From Streptococcus lutetiensis (lineage in GTDB: Bacteria; Bacillota; Bacilli; Lactobacillales; Streptococcaceae), in contig NZ_LS483403.1 in assembly GCF_900475675.1 (NCBI RefSeq), forward strand, positions 930,001 through 994,000: a DNA stretch of 64,000 nucleotides, given 5' to 3'. The stretch's first letter is position 1. Each line of letters starts with the position of its first letter. A program made the translations under genes and the position numbers. The notes beneath the pieces are model-generated. The model searched no databases, was not told where the DNA came from, and worked only from the letters and a program-made list of their open reading frames with translations. This document shows positions 7,870 to 16,964 of this stretch, in pieces.

Positions 7870-9147
7870 TTAACTAATAGACGATAAAATTTCCTTCGGT
7901 GTTTTTCTAAATAAAAAGATAAAACAGAGAGTGACAGATAAGCAACTAATTAGTAGCAAAAATACATAGGATTCTGTAAATGATAGGATACTACTGGATA
8001 GGCCACTTGCTTTGGCTAGGGTGTCTTGAAGAGCTGCCTGATCTCCACTTGCGAGTAGAGTTCGAAGCAGGTAGGACGCAATGGCATTTCCTGCAATAAA
8101 GGATGGAAGCAGAGCTCCAACTGATACCAAAACCACCTCTAAACAGAACTGTAGGAAAATCGAACTTTTCCCTTTTCCAAGTGCCAATAGGATTCCGACC
8201 TCATAAACCCGCTCTCTCAACCAGAGAGATAAGACCAAAATCAAAGCCCCTGCTCCTGCTATCATAATCCCGTAGAGGAAGATGGTCAGGAAGGTTTGGA
8301 AGGTCGCAACTGAATCTTTAATTTGCTCAAACGCCTTGTTTTCCTTCTCTACTTGGTAGCCTTGATTTTCCAGAGACAAGTTTTCCACTTGTTCCAAGAG
8401 GCCACCCATTTCCTTGGGATTTTTTAGGTAGAAACGAGCTGTGCTAACTTGAGGTTCGCTATTTTCCAAGAGACTTTGACTGCTTTCATAGTCGATAAAG
8501 ACATTATTTTCACTAAAGTCAGAGGACATGCCCGTAAATTTCTCTTGCTTTTTACCAGAAAAAATTCCAACAATCTCAAACTCAACAGTTTGTCCTTTTC
8601 CTGATTCAGACTGACCTGCATCTAAGCGAATCTTGTCATTGAGAGAGAGACCATTTTTCTTGGCTAATTCTTCGTGAATCAAGATTTTTTTTGAATCCCC
8701 TTTTTGAAGGTGGCGTCCTTCTTTTAGGTTAAAGGCCGAACTTGTAAAGGTTACATCCCTGGAAGAATCCTCTAACGCAGTTAAGCCGACCAAGTTCTTG
8801 TCCACAGCTGACAAATCATTACGTTCTACGCTCTGCTCACCACTCACTGCTTCCTTGTCTTTTAGTTTTGCGATTGTTTCTAATTCTGGTGAAACTTTTT
8901 CAAGTCCCTTAATCTTTCTCACAGCCTCTAGGTCTGACAACTTGAAAGTTTGACCATTCTCTATCTTCTTAATGGAAAAAGATGTATTGAGCGATTTGTA
9001 AAGATTGTTTTCTACTGTTTTGTTGGACTTCATCAGAGTCAAACAGGCTGAAATTCCGGCCAAAAGGACGAATAAAATCAGAAATAAAATAAAATTTCTC
9101 AGTCGTTTTCTGCTGACATAAGCCCAAGCTCTTTGGGTTGGATTCAT
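7870..9147 (-). CDS. vex1: Vex1-like ABC transporter permease (FtsX/MacB type)
   Basis: This 425-residue permease is a paralogue of Vex3. It has an N-terminal helix (about 17-36), a large external domain, and three C-terminal helices ending in FRKTPKEILSSIS, the same RKxPKEIL ending as Vex3. It is the first gene of the operon. A promoter with TATAAT lies about 105 bases upstream, and the ATG is preceded by GGAGG. The short pep27 gene reported upstream of vex1 in S. pneumoniae is not visible here. Confidence 0.9.
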   Translation of the reverse strand: MNPTQRAWAYVSRKRLRNFILFLILFVLLAGISACLTLMKSNKTVENNLYKSLNTSFSIKKIENGQTFKLSDLEAVRKIKGLEKVSPELETIAKLKDKEAVSGEQSVERNDLSAVDKNLVGLTALEDSSRDVTFTSSAFNLKEGRHLQKGDSKKILIHEELAKKNGLSLNDKIRLDAGQSESGKGQTVEFEIVGIFSGKKQEKFTGMSSDFSENNVFIDYESSQSLLENSEPQVSTARFYLKNPKEMGGLLEQVENLSLENQGYQVEKENKAFEQIKDSVATFQTFLTIFLYGIMIAGAGALILVLSLWLRERVYEVGILLALGKGKSSIFLQFCLEVVLVSVGALLPSFIAGNAIASYLLRTLLASGDQAALQDTLAKASGLSSSILSFTESYVFLLLISCLSVTLCFIFLFRKTPKEILSSIS

Positions 9148-9253
9148 CTAATACCTCCATCATTAATGACTTCATCTAGTTTTCTACTCACCTAGACGTT
9201 GAATTATCTTAATCGAGCCTAAGTTCTACATCTACTAAACTAACTATAAGTCT

Positions 9254-9282
9254 ATTATAAAAGGCAATTGTGAAATGTTTAT
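9254..9282 (-). promoter_or_regulatory. Promoter of the vex operon
   Basis: On the minus strand a perfect TATAAT (9254-9259) lies about 105 bases upstream of the vex1 start. A weak -35 (TAAACA-like) is found 16-17 bases further up. A strong -10 with a weak -35 would fit a promoter that needs an activator such as VncR. Confidence 0.55.
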
Positions 9283-9465
9283 GAAATCTACAAAAAAATT
9301 CTAAGTGAAAATAATATTGCTTATTATAGACGTTCGTCAACAAAAATATATCCATTAACTCGTGGTACTAGTCGATTTCAAAGTATTTCAATTATAGGAA
9401 ATTCAGGGTAAGCCAAGATAAAGAGTTATATATAGTTCTTATAAAAATAAGAACACAGACTGAAG
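9283..9465. other. Spacer between the vex promoter and the IS1182-type element
   Basis: No gene is seen. A perfect small inverted repeat (GTTCTTAT-AAAA-ATAAGAAC, 9435-9454) near the right edge may belong to the end of the neighbouring IS1182-type element. Confidence 0.5.
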
Positions 9466-9503
9466 ACAAAGCCCTTGGGAACAACAGTTTCTAAGGGCTT
9501 TTG
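9466..9503 (+). terminator. Hairpin in the leader of the IS1182-type element
   Basis: AAAGCCCTT pairs with AAGGGCTTT and ends in TTTT, upstream of the transposase start. Such hairpins in IS leaders block outside transcription from entering the transposase gene. Confidence 0.65.
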
Positions 9504-9551
9504 TGTGGATTAGCGATATAATAAAGATAATAATAGCTATGAGGTGAGCCT

Positions 9552-10867
9552 ATGTTCCATAAAGAAAATCCCGATTATAATCGTAAGCAAGTTGGTTTTT
9601 ACACCTTAGATGACTTGATTCCAGCAGACCATTTATTACGCCAGATTGACCGTGTGATTGATTTCTCTTTTATTTATGACTTGGTAGAAGACACTTATTC
9701 TCACGAAACAGGTCGTCCTAGTCTCGACCCTATGATGGTCATCAAAATCCTATTAATCCAATGCCTCTTTGGGATTCATTCAATGCGCCAAACCATTAAG
9801 GAGATTGAAGTCAATGTAGCTTATCGCTGGTTTTTAGGCTTAACATTACCACTTATGGCAAAAACTACAGTTGTCGGTTTCAAGATAAACAAGTGGTTGA
9901 AGTCATTTTTAGTCATGTCTTAGGCTGCTGTATCAATGCTGACTTAATTGACCCAAGTGAGATTTTTATCGATGGCACTTATATTAAAGCAGCTGCTAAT
10001 AATCACAAATACATCAATCAAGAAGTTAAACAACAAGCTAAATTCATGGCGAATCAACTCGAACTTGAAATCAATCGTGACCGTTAGAAACACGCAAAAA
10101 AGTGGCTAGGGCTCGCCAAAGAAAAAGAGCCCGAAACTAAAAAAGTCTCAACGACAGACCCAGAAAGTGGCTGGTTTCATAAGGGAGAACATAAACAAGT
10201 CTTTGCTTATAATGCCCAAGTTGCCTGTGATAAGCATGGTTGGGCGCTAGCCTATAGCGTGACAGCTAGAAATGTCCATGATAGTCAAGCTTTTCCAGCT
10301 CTTTTTGCTCAACTCAAAGCCTTTCAACCAACCTACTTAATCGCAGATGCAGGTTATAAAACACTAACGATTGCTCATTATTTACTCTCTCAAAAGGTTA
10401 TTCCTGTTTTTCCTTATACGCGTCCTCATGGTAAGAAAGCCAAGCTACGTCCTAAGGATTTTATTTATGATGATTATTATGACTGTTACCTTTGCCCTGA
10501 AAATCAGGTATTAACTTACCGAACTACCAACCATCAAGGTTATCGTGAGTACCAAAGTCAACCAGAAGAATGTCAGAATTGTCCTTGACTAAGCCAGTGT
10601 ACGACGAGTCAACCCCATCAAAAAGTGGTTATCCGTCATGTTTGGAAAGCTGACTTAGAGATTTGTGAAGATATCTGACATCATCGGGGAATGATTGACC
10701 GTTACCGAAAACACAAGGAAACCATTGAACGCTTATTTGAGACAGCTAAAGAATATCATAATTTACGTTATACCAGAGAAAGAGGCAAGTCCAAAATGGA
10801 GGCAAAAGTTGGACTCACTTTAGCATGCTTATATCTTAAAAAAATCGCCAAATGGCTGGCAGGATAG
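9552..10867 (+). pseudogene. IS1182-family transposase, inactivated
   Basis: The start (MFHKENPDYNRKQVGFYTLDDL) and end (KMEAKVGLTLACLYLKKIAKWLAG) of an IS1182-type DDE transposase are both present, so the element was once complete. It is dead: the frame changes near 9855-9895, and in-frame stops follow DR at about 10085, NCP at about 10586 and EDI at about 10674. The DDE neighbourhoods are still readable (IFIDGTYIKAAANN, YLIADAGYKT, HKETIERLFETAKEYHNLRYT). It closes the right side of the vex-vnc cluster. Confidence 0.88.
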
Positions 10868-11244
10868 CCTTTTTATTTTGCCTAAAATTACTGAAATGAG
10901 GTTTATTCAACATCAAAAACTTCAAAAGACAGAAAAAGACAAACCTCAGAAATAGAGTTTGTCTTCAATTTGAGCACCTTTTGAGTGCCAGTTTCTTGCC
11001 TGCTGAACTCGTAAAATTTACTCCCCCATTTACTCCCCCATGAAGAAATTGTATAAGGATTTATGAAAATAGAAAAAATTGAAAACGTGATAATATCAAC
11101 GTTTATAAGCATTTATGAAAATGTATGCTTATGTCGTAGCACTTTACCATAAAGTCTCGTCATTCTCACTTATCACCCTCTGAGCTAGGTGAAACTAGTG
11201 CCTATTTGAAGATCGTGAAAAAGCCTGCTGAGATTGCCGTCTAT
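10868..11244. other. Non-coding stretch with a direct repeat and minus-strand hairpin
   Basis: No gene is supported. A hairpin at 10936-10965 (AAGACAAAC against GTTTGTCTT) is followed by a T run on the minus strand, so it terminates something that once came from the right. Two adjacent copies of TTTACTCCCCCA lie at 11017-11040. Read on the minus strand these give GSKWGSK, which resembles the tails of some phage-type integrases, but no integrase frame precedes it. Confidence 0.5.
11017..11040. repeat. Two tandem copies of TTTACTCCCCCA
   Basis: This is an exact 12-bp direct repeat in otherwise non-coding DNA at the right edge of the mobile-element region. Its role is not known from the sequence. 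Confidence 0.7.
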
Positions 11245-11394
11245 CTAAACACTGTCAACTGCGGCATTGGGCTGTGCTTCGTCAGCATAAGCGCCACTAG
11301 TTCCGACTAAAAACAAAACACCTGATAACAAAAGTGTCCCTATGGCACCATATGCCTTAGATGTTTTTATAGTTCCGTGACCTTTAACTCTCAT
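11245..11394 (-). pseudogene. Orphan signal peptide of a truncated surface protein
   Basis: This minus-strand frame of 49 codons begins MRVKGHGTIKTSKAYGAIG, continues through a hydrophobic stretch (LLLSGVLFLVGTSG) and an AYA-DEA signal-peptidase site, and stops at 11245 soon after the predicted cleavage point. A GGAG ribosome site lies 7 bases before the ATG. It looks like the first exported segment of a large wall-anchored or secreted protein whose body was deleted when mobile elements arrived. A secreted peptide of about nine residues is possible but less likely. Confidence 0.6.
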
Positions 11395-11479
11395 AATAAT
11401 CTCCAATAAACTTTTTAATCTTTAAGTTTATTCTATCACTTTTTATGAAAAAGCGTTTTCTTATTTTCCGTTTATTACA

Positions 11480-11507
11480 AAAAATCCCCGCTAAAATAGC
11501 GAGGAAT
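11480..11507 (-). terminator. Terminator after the GH1 pseudogene
   Basis: On the minus strand CCTCGCTA pairs with TAGCGGGG around TTT and is followed by TTTTTT. It ends the decayed beta-glucosidase transcript. Confidence 0.88.
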
Positions 11508-11520
11508 TTATTTATCTGTT

Positions 11521-12989
<1,469 letters not shown>

Positions 12990-13023
12990 ATACCTTTTCC
13001 CTCTTTCAATTAAGTACAGTAAT

Positions 13024-13051
13024 AGTATACCGTTATTTGAAAGCGAAATTT
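13024..13051 (-). promoter_or_regulatory. Promoter with a near-consensus cre site for the GH1 pseudogene
   Basis: TATACT (minus strand, 13024-13029) serves as -10. TGAAAGCGAAATTT at 13038-13051 fits the catabolite-responsive element consensus at all but one fixed position, so CcpA probably once repressed the gene. Confidence 0.5.
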
Positions 13052-13084
13052 TGCATTATTATCTTGGAAAATGATACCATCCCA

Positions 13085-13738
13085 CTACAAATACACTGAC
13101 AAAATTTCAGACACCACACGATAACCAGTGACATTAAGGTGAAGGCCATCAATTGTACAAGTTAGTGGCAAATGACCACTTTCGTCACACAAGGAATCGT
13201 GAATATTGAGGTAGGTTACACCTTCTTTTGACAAATTAGATAGCAAATTATTTAATTGATTGATGCTATCATTATTACGATGATTTGGTGTGCGAACAAA
13301 TCTTGGTGACTCATTCATTGGAAAGACAGAAAGTAAGATAATCTCAGTTTCAGGCAATTTTTGTTGAATAGTAGCCATGATTGTCTCAATTGTTTCACAC
13401 ACTTCTTCTGGATGTCTGATCTTTAAATCATTAACCCCAATGAGCAAAACTACCTTACTTGGACGCAAATCTAAAACCTGCGTATGCAGATGTTCTAAGA
13501 GCTGCAAACTGTTAATCCCATGAACACCACGGTTATAAAGCGGAAAATTAGATATCAGCATTTCGTGAATTGGAAAATATTCAGTGATAGAATCTCCAGC
13601 AAAGACAATATTTGGCTGTTTTACCAGTTTGTTCAAAGCGTCGTATTTTTCCCACAACTGTACTTGTTGGTCAGCTAAAACTTTGTTGCGAAATTCTGTC
13701 ACATCAGCTTTGTGATATAGTTCTTGAAAACCAGTCAT
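13085..13738 (-). CDS. SGNH/GDSL-family hydrolase
   Basis: This cytoplasmic esterase-like protein of about 217 residues was probably an acetyl-esterase acting on sugars. It shows block I with the nucleophile (FAGDSITE), block III (LLIGVNDLK) and block V (DGLHLNVTGY, the catalytic Asp and His). The ATG at 13738 is preferred over one ten codons upstream because AAAGGAGA lies 5 bases before it. It follows the HAD gene by about 25 bases on the same strand, so the two form a unit next to the beta-glucoside genes. Its true substrate is unknown. Confidence 0.82.
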   Translation of the reverse strand: MTGFQELYHKADVTEFRNKVLADQQVQLWEKYDALNKLVKQPNIVFAGDSITEYFPIHEMLISNFPLYNRGVHGINSLQLLEHLHTQVLDLRPSKVVLLIGVNDLKIRHPEEVCETIETIMATIQQKLPETEIILLSVFPMNESPRFVRTPNHRNNDSINQLNNLLSNLSKEGVTYLNIHDSLCDESGHLPLTCTIDGLHLNVTGYRVVSEILSVYL

Positions 13739-13763
13739 AGTTTCTCCTTTTGTGACTATTCTA

Positions 13764-14582
13764 TCACGAATCACCCTCGTTCAAAAAATGATTAGCTAAG
13801 ACTTGTAAGACACCATTTTCTTGATTTGACGGAGCTTGATAGCTGGCTACATTTTTAATTTCCTGTGGAGCATTTGCCATAGCAAAAGAGTATTTCGCCA
13901 GTTTTAACATCTCAATATCATTGCCACCATCACCAAAAACCATCAGATTTTCAGGACCATAGCCCCAGTGATTGAGCAAGAAATCAAGGCCAGTTCCTTT
14001 ATGCACATGCGATGGAATGACATCAATACAACCAAAACCACTAGAGGTTGCCGTTAGTTGATAATCCGCAAATAAAGTGTTAATTTCATCTCTCACTTGG
14101 AAGGTCAATTCATCACGAACCAGTAAAGTGACTTTAAAATAATCATCATCAGGAATTGGATGTAGATTATCAACGTATTTTAAAACAGGCAAATAATAGC
14201 TAAGCAAATCCTTAATTTTTTTCGGTGTCGACTTTGGCAAGTATGACGATGCCTTTCCTGCCAAGTTAATCACCGTATCAGGATAATGTTTCTCGATATA
14301 ATTAACCAAAGCTGAGATAGCTTCTACTGTTTCAAATTCTTCCTGCAAAGTTCGACCATTTTCAATGATGTGACCGCCATTTTCAGCCACAAAAGACATT
14401 AGATGTTTATGTTTGGGAAATTGTTGGATAATCTGACGATACTGATTACCACTTGCCACCACGAATTTGATGCCTTCTGCCATAAAATGATCAAACAAAC
14501 GCTCAAATAAAACCTTATCATAAGTCTTTTTATCTGTTAAAAAGGTTCCGTCCATATCGGTTGCAATTACTTTTACTATCAT
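13764..14582 (-). CDS. Cof-type HAD-IIB phosphatase
   Basis: This is a 272-residue sugar-phosphate-type phosphatase. Motif I is DMDGTF near the N-terminus, a C2-type cap domain lies in the middle, and motif IV is FGDGGNDIEML with the family ending MANAPQEIKNVA. GGAGGG precedes the start. It is co-oriented with the GDSL hydrolase and lies between two beta-glucoside gene sets, which suggests it dephosphorylates a sugar phosphate or flavin-like by-product. The family is promiscuous and the substrate cannot be fixed. Confidence 0.88.
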   Translation of the reverse strand: MIVKVIATDMDGTFLTDKKTYDKVLFERLFDHFMAEGIKFVVASGNQYRQIIQQFPKHKHLMSFVAENGGHIIENGRTLQEEFETVEAISALVNYIEKHYPDTVINLAGKASSYLPKSTPKKIKDLLSYYLPVLKYVDNLHPIPDDDYFKVTLLVRDELTFQVRDEINTLFADYQLTATSSGFGCIDVIPSHVHKGTGLDFLLNHWGYGPENLMVFGDGGNDIEMLKLAKYSFAMANAPQEIKNVASYQAPSNQENGVLQVLANHFLNEGDS

Positions 14583-14601
14583 AACACCCTCCTTGTCCCC
14601 T

Positions 14602-14607
14602 ATTATA
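14602..14607 (-). promoter_or_regulatory. Probable -10 of the HAD-GDSL unit
   Basis: TATAAT on the minus strand lies about 20 bases before the HAD start, with GGAGGG between. No good -35 hexamer is seen. Confidence 0.45.
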
Positions 14608-14695
14608 CGCTAGTTTTCTGAAAAAAGCTTTGAGTATATTCAGAAAAAATGATACTATGACACGAAAAAATCTAACCTCCCTTTCATTTCAAGAC

Positions 14696-14721
14696 AAAAA
14701 AGAACGGGTAACACCCGCTCT
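14696..14721 (-). terminator. Terminator after celD
   Basis: On the minus strand AGAGCGGGT and ACCCGTTCT pair around GTT with one mismatch, and TTTTTT follows. It ends the cel operon. Confidence 0.88.
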
Positions 14722-14730
14722 TAATTTTTA

Positions 14731-16056
14731 TTAAGCTTCTACGCTTTCTTCTTTGAGAAGTTTCAAATCGTACATTTTAAGGAATGGGAACCAAACAAAG
14801 AATGCTGCTAGGGCACAGACAAGAGCTGTGATAACGGTACCGATGTTACCACCAGTTCCGATGTAAGCACCAAGACCGATTGGAGTTGGCCAGGGAGTTT
14901 GGAGGATTGATACTGCGGCAAAGCCAATTTTGATTGACCAGTATGCGATTGAAGCAGATACGATTGGTGCGATAATGAATGGAAGGGCAAGAATTGGGTT
15001 GTAAACAACAGGAAGACCAAAGATCAACGGTTCGTTGATGTTGAAGATTGCAGGAACCATAGCTGCACGACCAAGCATTTTAAGTTGTGATGATTTAGCT
15101 GCTACTGCAAGCCATACACAAGCAAGAAGCATTGCACCAGAACCACCCACGATAACGTATGAGTTTGTGAATTCACCTGCAAAGGCAATGTGAGCTCCGT
15201 CAACGTTTTCTGCCATGTTTGACAAAAGGATTGGGGTAACAAGACTCATGACGATGTTAGCACCGTGGATACCTACAATCCACAAAACGTGAACAAGAAG
15301 GTAAATAACCACAATACCAAGCCAAGAGTTTGCGATGTGACGAACGAAACCAAATGGAATAGCAACAACGTTGTAGATATCAGTACCAAGAGCGATGAAT
15401 ACACCATCGATAACAAGAACAACAAGAGCTACGAAAGCACATGGAATCAAAGCTGAGAATGAGCGAGAAACACCTGATGGTACAGCATCTGGCATTTTAA
15501 CAACCCAGTTACGTTTGATACATACACGGTAAAGTTGAACAGCAAGGATAGACATTAAGATTGCTGTAAACATACCAGATGTTGACAAACGAGCCAAGCT
15601 GTTACCACCAACAGTCCAACCATTGATTGTAGCACCTTTGACGTTCAAGTAGTCAAATGCACCATTTTTAACAAGCAATTCTGGAATTGTCAAGAAGAAG
15701 GCAAATACTGAAAGTAGAGCACCGTATACTGGATCAACGTTCAAATCTTCTTCATCAGCAAAGATTTTTGTATACTCATAACCAATAACAATGGCAAAGT
15801 ATAGAGACAAGATACCCATTGTACAGTTGTAAGCTTGCAAGTAAAGAGGTGCAATTTTATCAACTGAGTTTGCCCAAATTGATGTTAAGGCAGGAATTGG
15901 AAAGGCTTGTGGGATAATGCTCAAGACAAGGAACATAGATCCGACGATAGTAAACGGAATACTTGCCATACCAGCGGCAACAATTGCACGAACAGGACGC
16001 CAAGCAGATATTTTAGCCATCGGCCCCATCAAGTACTTTTCTAAAAATTCAAACAT
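14731..16056 (-). CDS. celD: PTS cellobiose/beta-glucoside permease EIIC
   Basis: This 441-residue membrane component of a lactose/cellobiose-family PTS imports and phosphorylates beta-glucosides together with CelA (EIIB) and CelB (EIIA). It has about ten hydrophobic helices and the family's conserved region NINEPLIFGLPVVYNPILALPF (about residues 345-366). The N-terminus FLEKYLMGPMAKI is typical of the family. It is last in the order celA-celR-celB-celX-celD, which matches the S. mutans cel operon as I know it. The symbol follows that scheme. Confidence 0.9.
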   Translation of the reverse strand: MFEFLEKYLMGPMAKISAWRPVRAIVAAGMASIPFTIVGSMFLVLSIIPQAFPIPALTSIWANSVDKIAPLYLQAYNCTMGILSLYFAIVIGYEYTKIFADEEDLNVDPVYGALLSVFAFFLTIPELLVKNGAFDYLNVKGATINGWTVGGNSLARLSTSGMFTAILMSILAVQLYRVCIKRNWVVKMPDAVPSGVSRSFSALIPCAFVALVVLVIDGVFIALGTDIYNVVAIPFGFVRHIANSWLGIVVIYLLVHVLWIVGIHGANIVMSLVTPILLSNMAENVDGAHIAFAGEFTNSYVIVGGSGAMLLACVWLAVAAKSSQLKMLGRAAMVPAIFNINEPLIFGLPVVYNPILALPFIIAPIVSASIAYWSIKIGFAAVSILQTPWPTPIGLGAYIGTGGNIGTVITALVCALAAFFVWFPFLKMYDLKLLKEESVEA

Positions 16057-16096
16057 TTTCTTCTCCTCCTAAAAACTGTTGAATGTTTGTTGTTAA

Positions 16097-16609
16097 CTAA
16101 TTGATTGATGCCAAATATTTTTGAATGCGATAGTATTGTTTATCTGAATTACGATTGATACGAGCGATTTTTACTAACATCCATGATGAAATCATAATCC
16201 CAAGTAAAAGCATCACGATGAGAAAAACTTGAGTTGTACCATTTTCAGATAAGAATGGATAAAAACTATGATATTGCTTAAATACAGTGGCAATAATTAA
16301 AATGGTATTTAAAGCAATGATTATTTGGAAATAAAATTGCGTCTTAATCGCAGGTTTTTGTTCCCTTGAATACATTCGCGATTGTTCCCACATACAAATG
16401 GCACCAAAGGCAGCCATAAGAACTGGAATGATAACTAGACTGAAGTTACTAGCAGATAAGAACATCAAAATCCAGTAGAGATTGATGAAAAAGAAGAAGG
16501 CAACGACGTAACGAATGAGAAAGTATCGTGTGTAATACATGTTTTTAATCCTGTTTTCACGTCTTGTAGCATCTAATTCTCTTTTTTCCTTTTCTGTTAA
16601 AGCAGCCAT
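16097..16609 (-). CDS. celX: CelX-like membrane protein of unknown function
   Basis: This is a 170-residue protein with four hydrophobic segments (about 27-45, 52-70, 92-110 and 125-145) and charged, cytoplasmic-looking ends. It sits between the EIIA and EIIC genes with short gaps (about 22 and 40 bases), the place of the uncharacterised celX gene in S. mutans. No catalytic motif is visible. Its fixed position suggests a helper of the permease, but no function is known to me. Confidence 0.7.
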   Translation of the reverse strand: MAALTEKEKRELDATRRENRIKNMYYTRYFLIRYVVAFFFFINLYWILMFLSASNFSLVIIPVLMAAFGAICMWEQSRMYSREQKPAIKTQFYFQIIIALNTILIIATVFKQYHSFYPFLSENGTTQVFLIVMLLLGIMISSWMLVKIARINRNSDKQYYRIQKYLASIN

Positions 16610-16631
16610 AGCTATCTCCTTTCTTGACTAA

Positions 16632-16946
16632 CTAACCAATTTTTTTGTATAATTCTAACATTTCAAGTCCAACTTCACGAAGAGTCATTGTAGTCATCAA
16701 GTGGTCTTGAGCATGAACCATGATGATTTCAACATTAACTTCTTTACCACCTGCATACTCTTGGAGCAAGTGTGTTTGTGATTGGTGGGCTTTTAATAAT
16801 TCGTCATTTGATTCTTTTAACTTTTCTTCTGCTAAGGCATAGTTTCCTTCGCGCATCGCATCGAATGCTTCGTGGACGATTGAACGTGCGTTACCAGAAT
16901 TTAAGATAATCTCAAATGCTGCTACTTGCAATTCTTCTGAATTCAT
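16632..16946 (-). CDS. celB: PTS lactose/cellobiose EIIA component
   Basis: This 104-residue phosphocarrier passes phosphate from HPr to EIIB. It is an all-helical EIIA of the Lac family with the active His78 and following residues in MVHAQDHLMT. The N-terminus EELQVAAFEIILNSGNAR is typical. It lies 18 bases after celR and 22 before celX. Confidence 0.93.
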   Translation of the reverse strand: MNSEELQVAAFEIILNSGNARSIVHEAFDAMREGNYALAEEKLKESNDELLKAHQSQTHLLQEYAGGKEVNVEIIMVHAQDHLMTTMTLREVGLEMLELYKKIG

Positions 16947-16964
16947 ATAACTCCTACTTTCTTT

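Noticed and set aside
8969..9175. 68-codon frame overlapping the vex1 start
   Set aside because: It lies almost entirely within vex1 in another frame, has no typical protein features, and is explained as a shadow.
9148..9300. Possible pep27 peptide gene upstream of vex1
   Set aside because: The minus-strand leader was read in all frames. The candidate starts end at once or overlap vex1 in another frame, and none resembles the 27-residue pneumococcal peptide.
10903..11112. 69-codon minus-strand frame near the right edge of the mobile zone
   Set aside because: No ribosome site, low-complexity AT-rich start and no recognisable domain. Only the GSKWGSK trace and the terminator were kept as observations.
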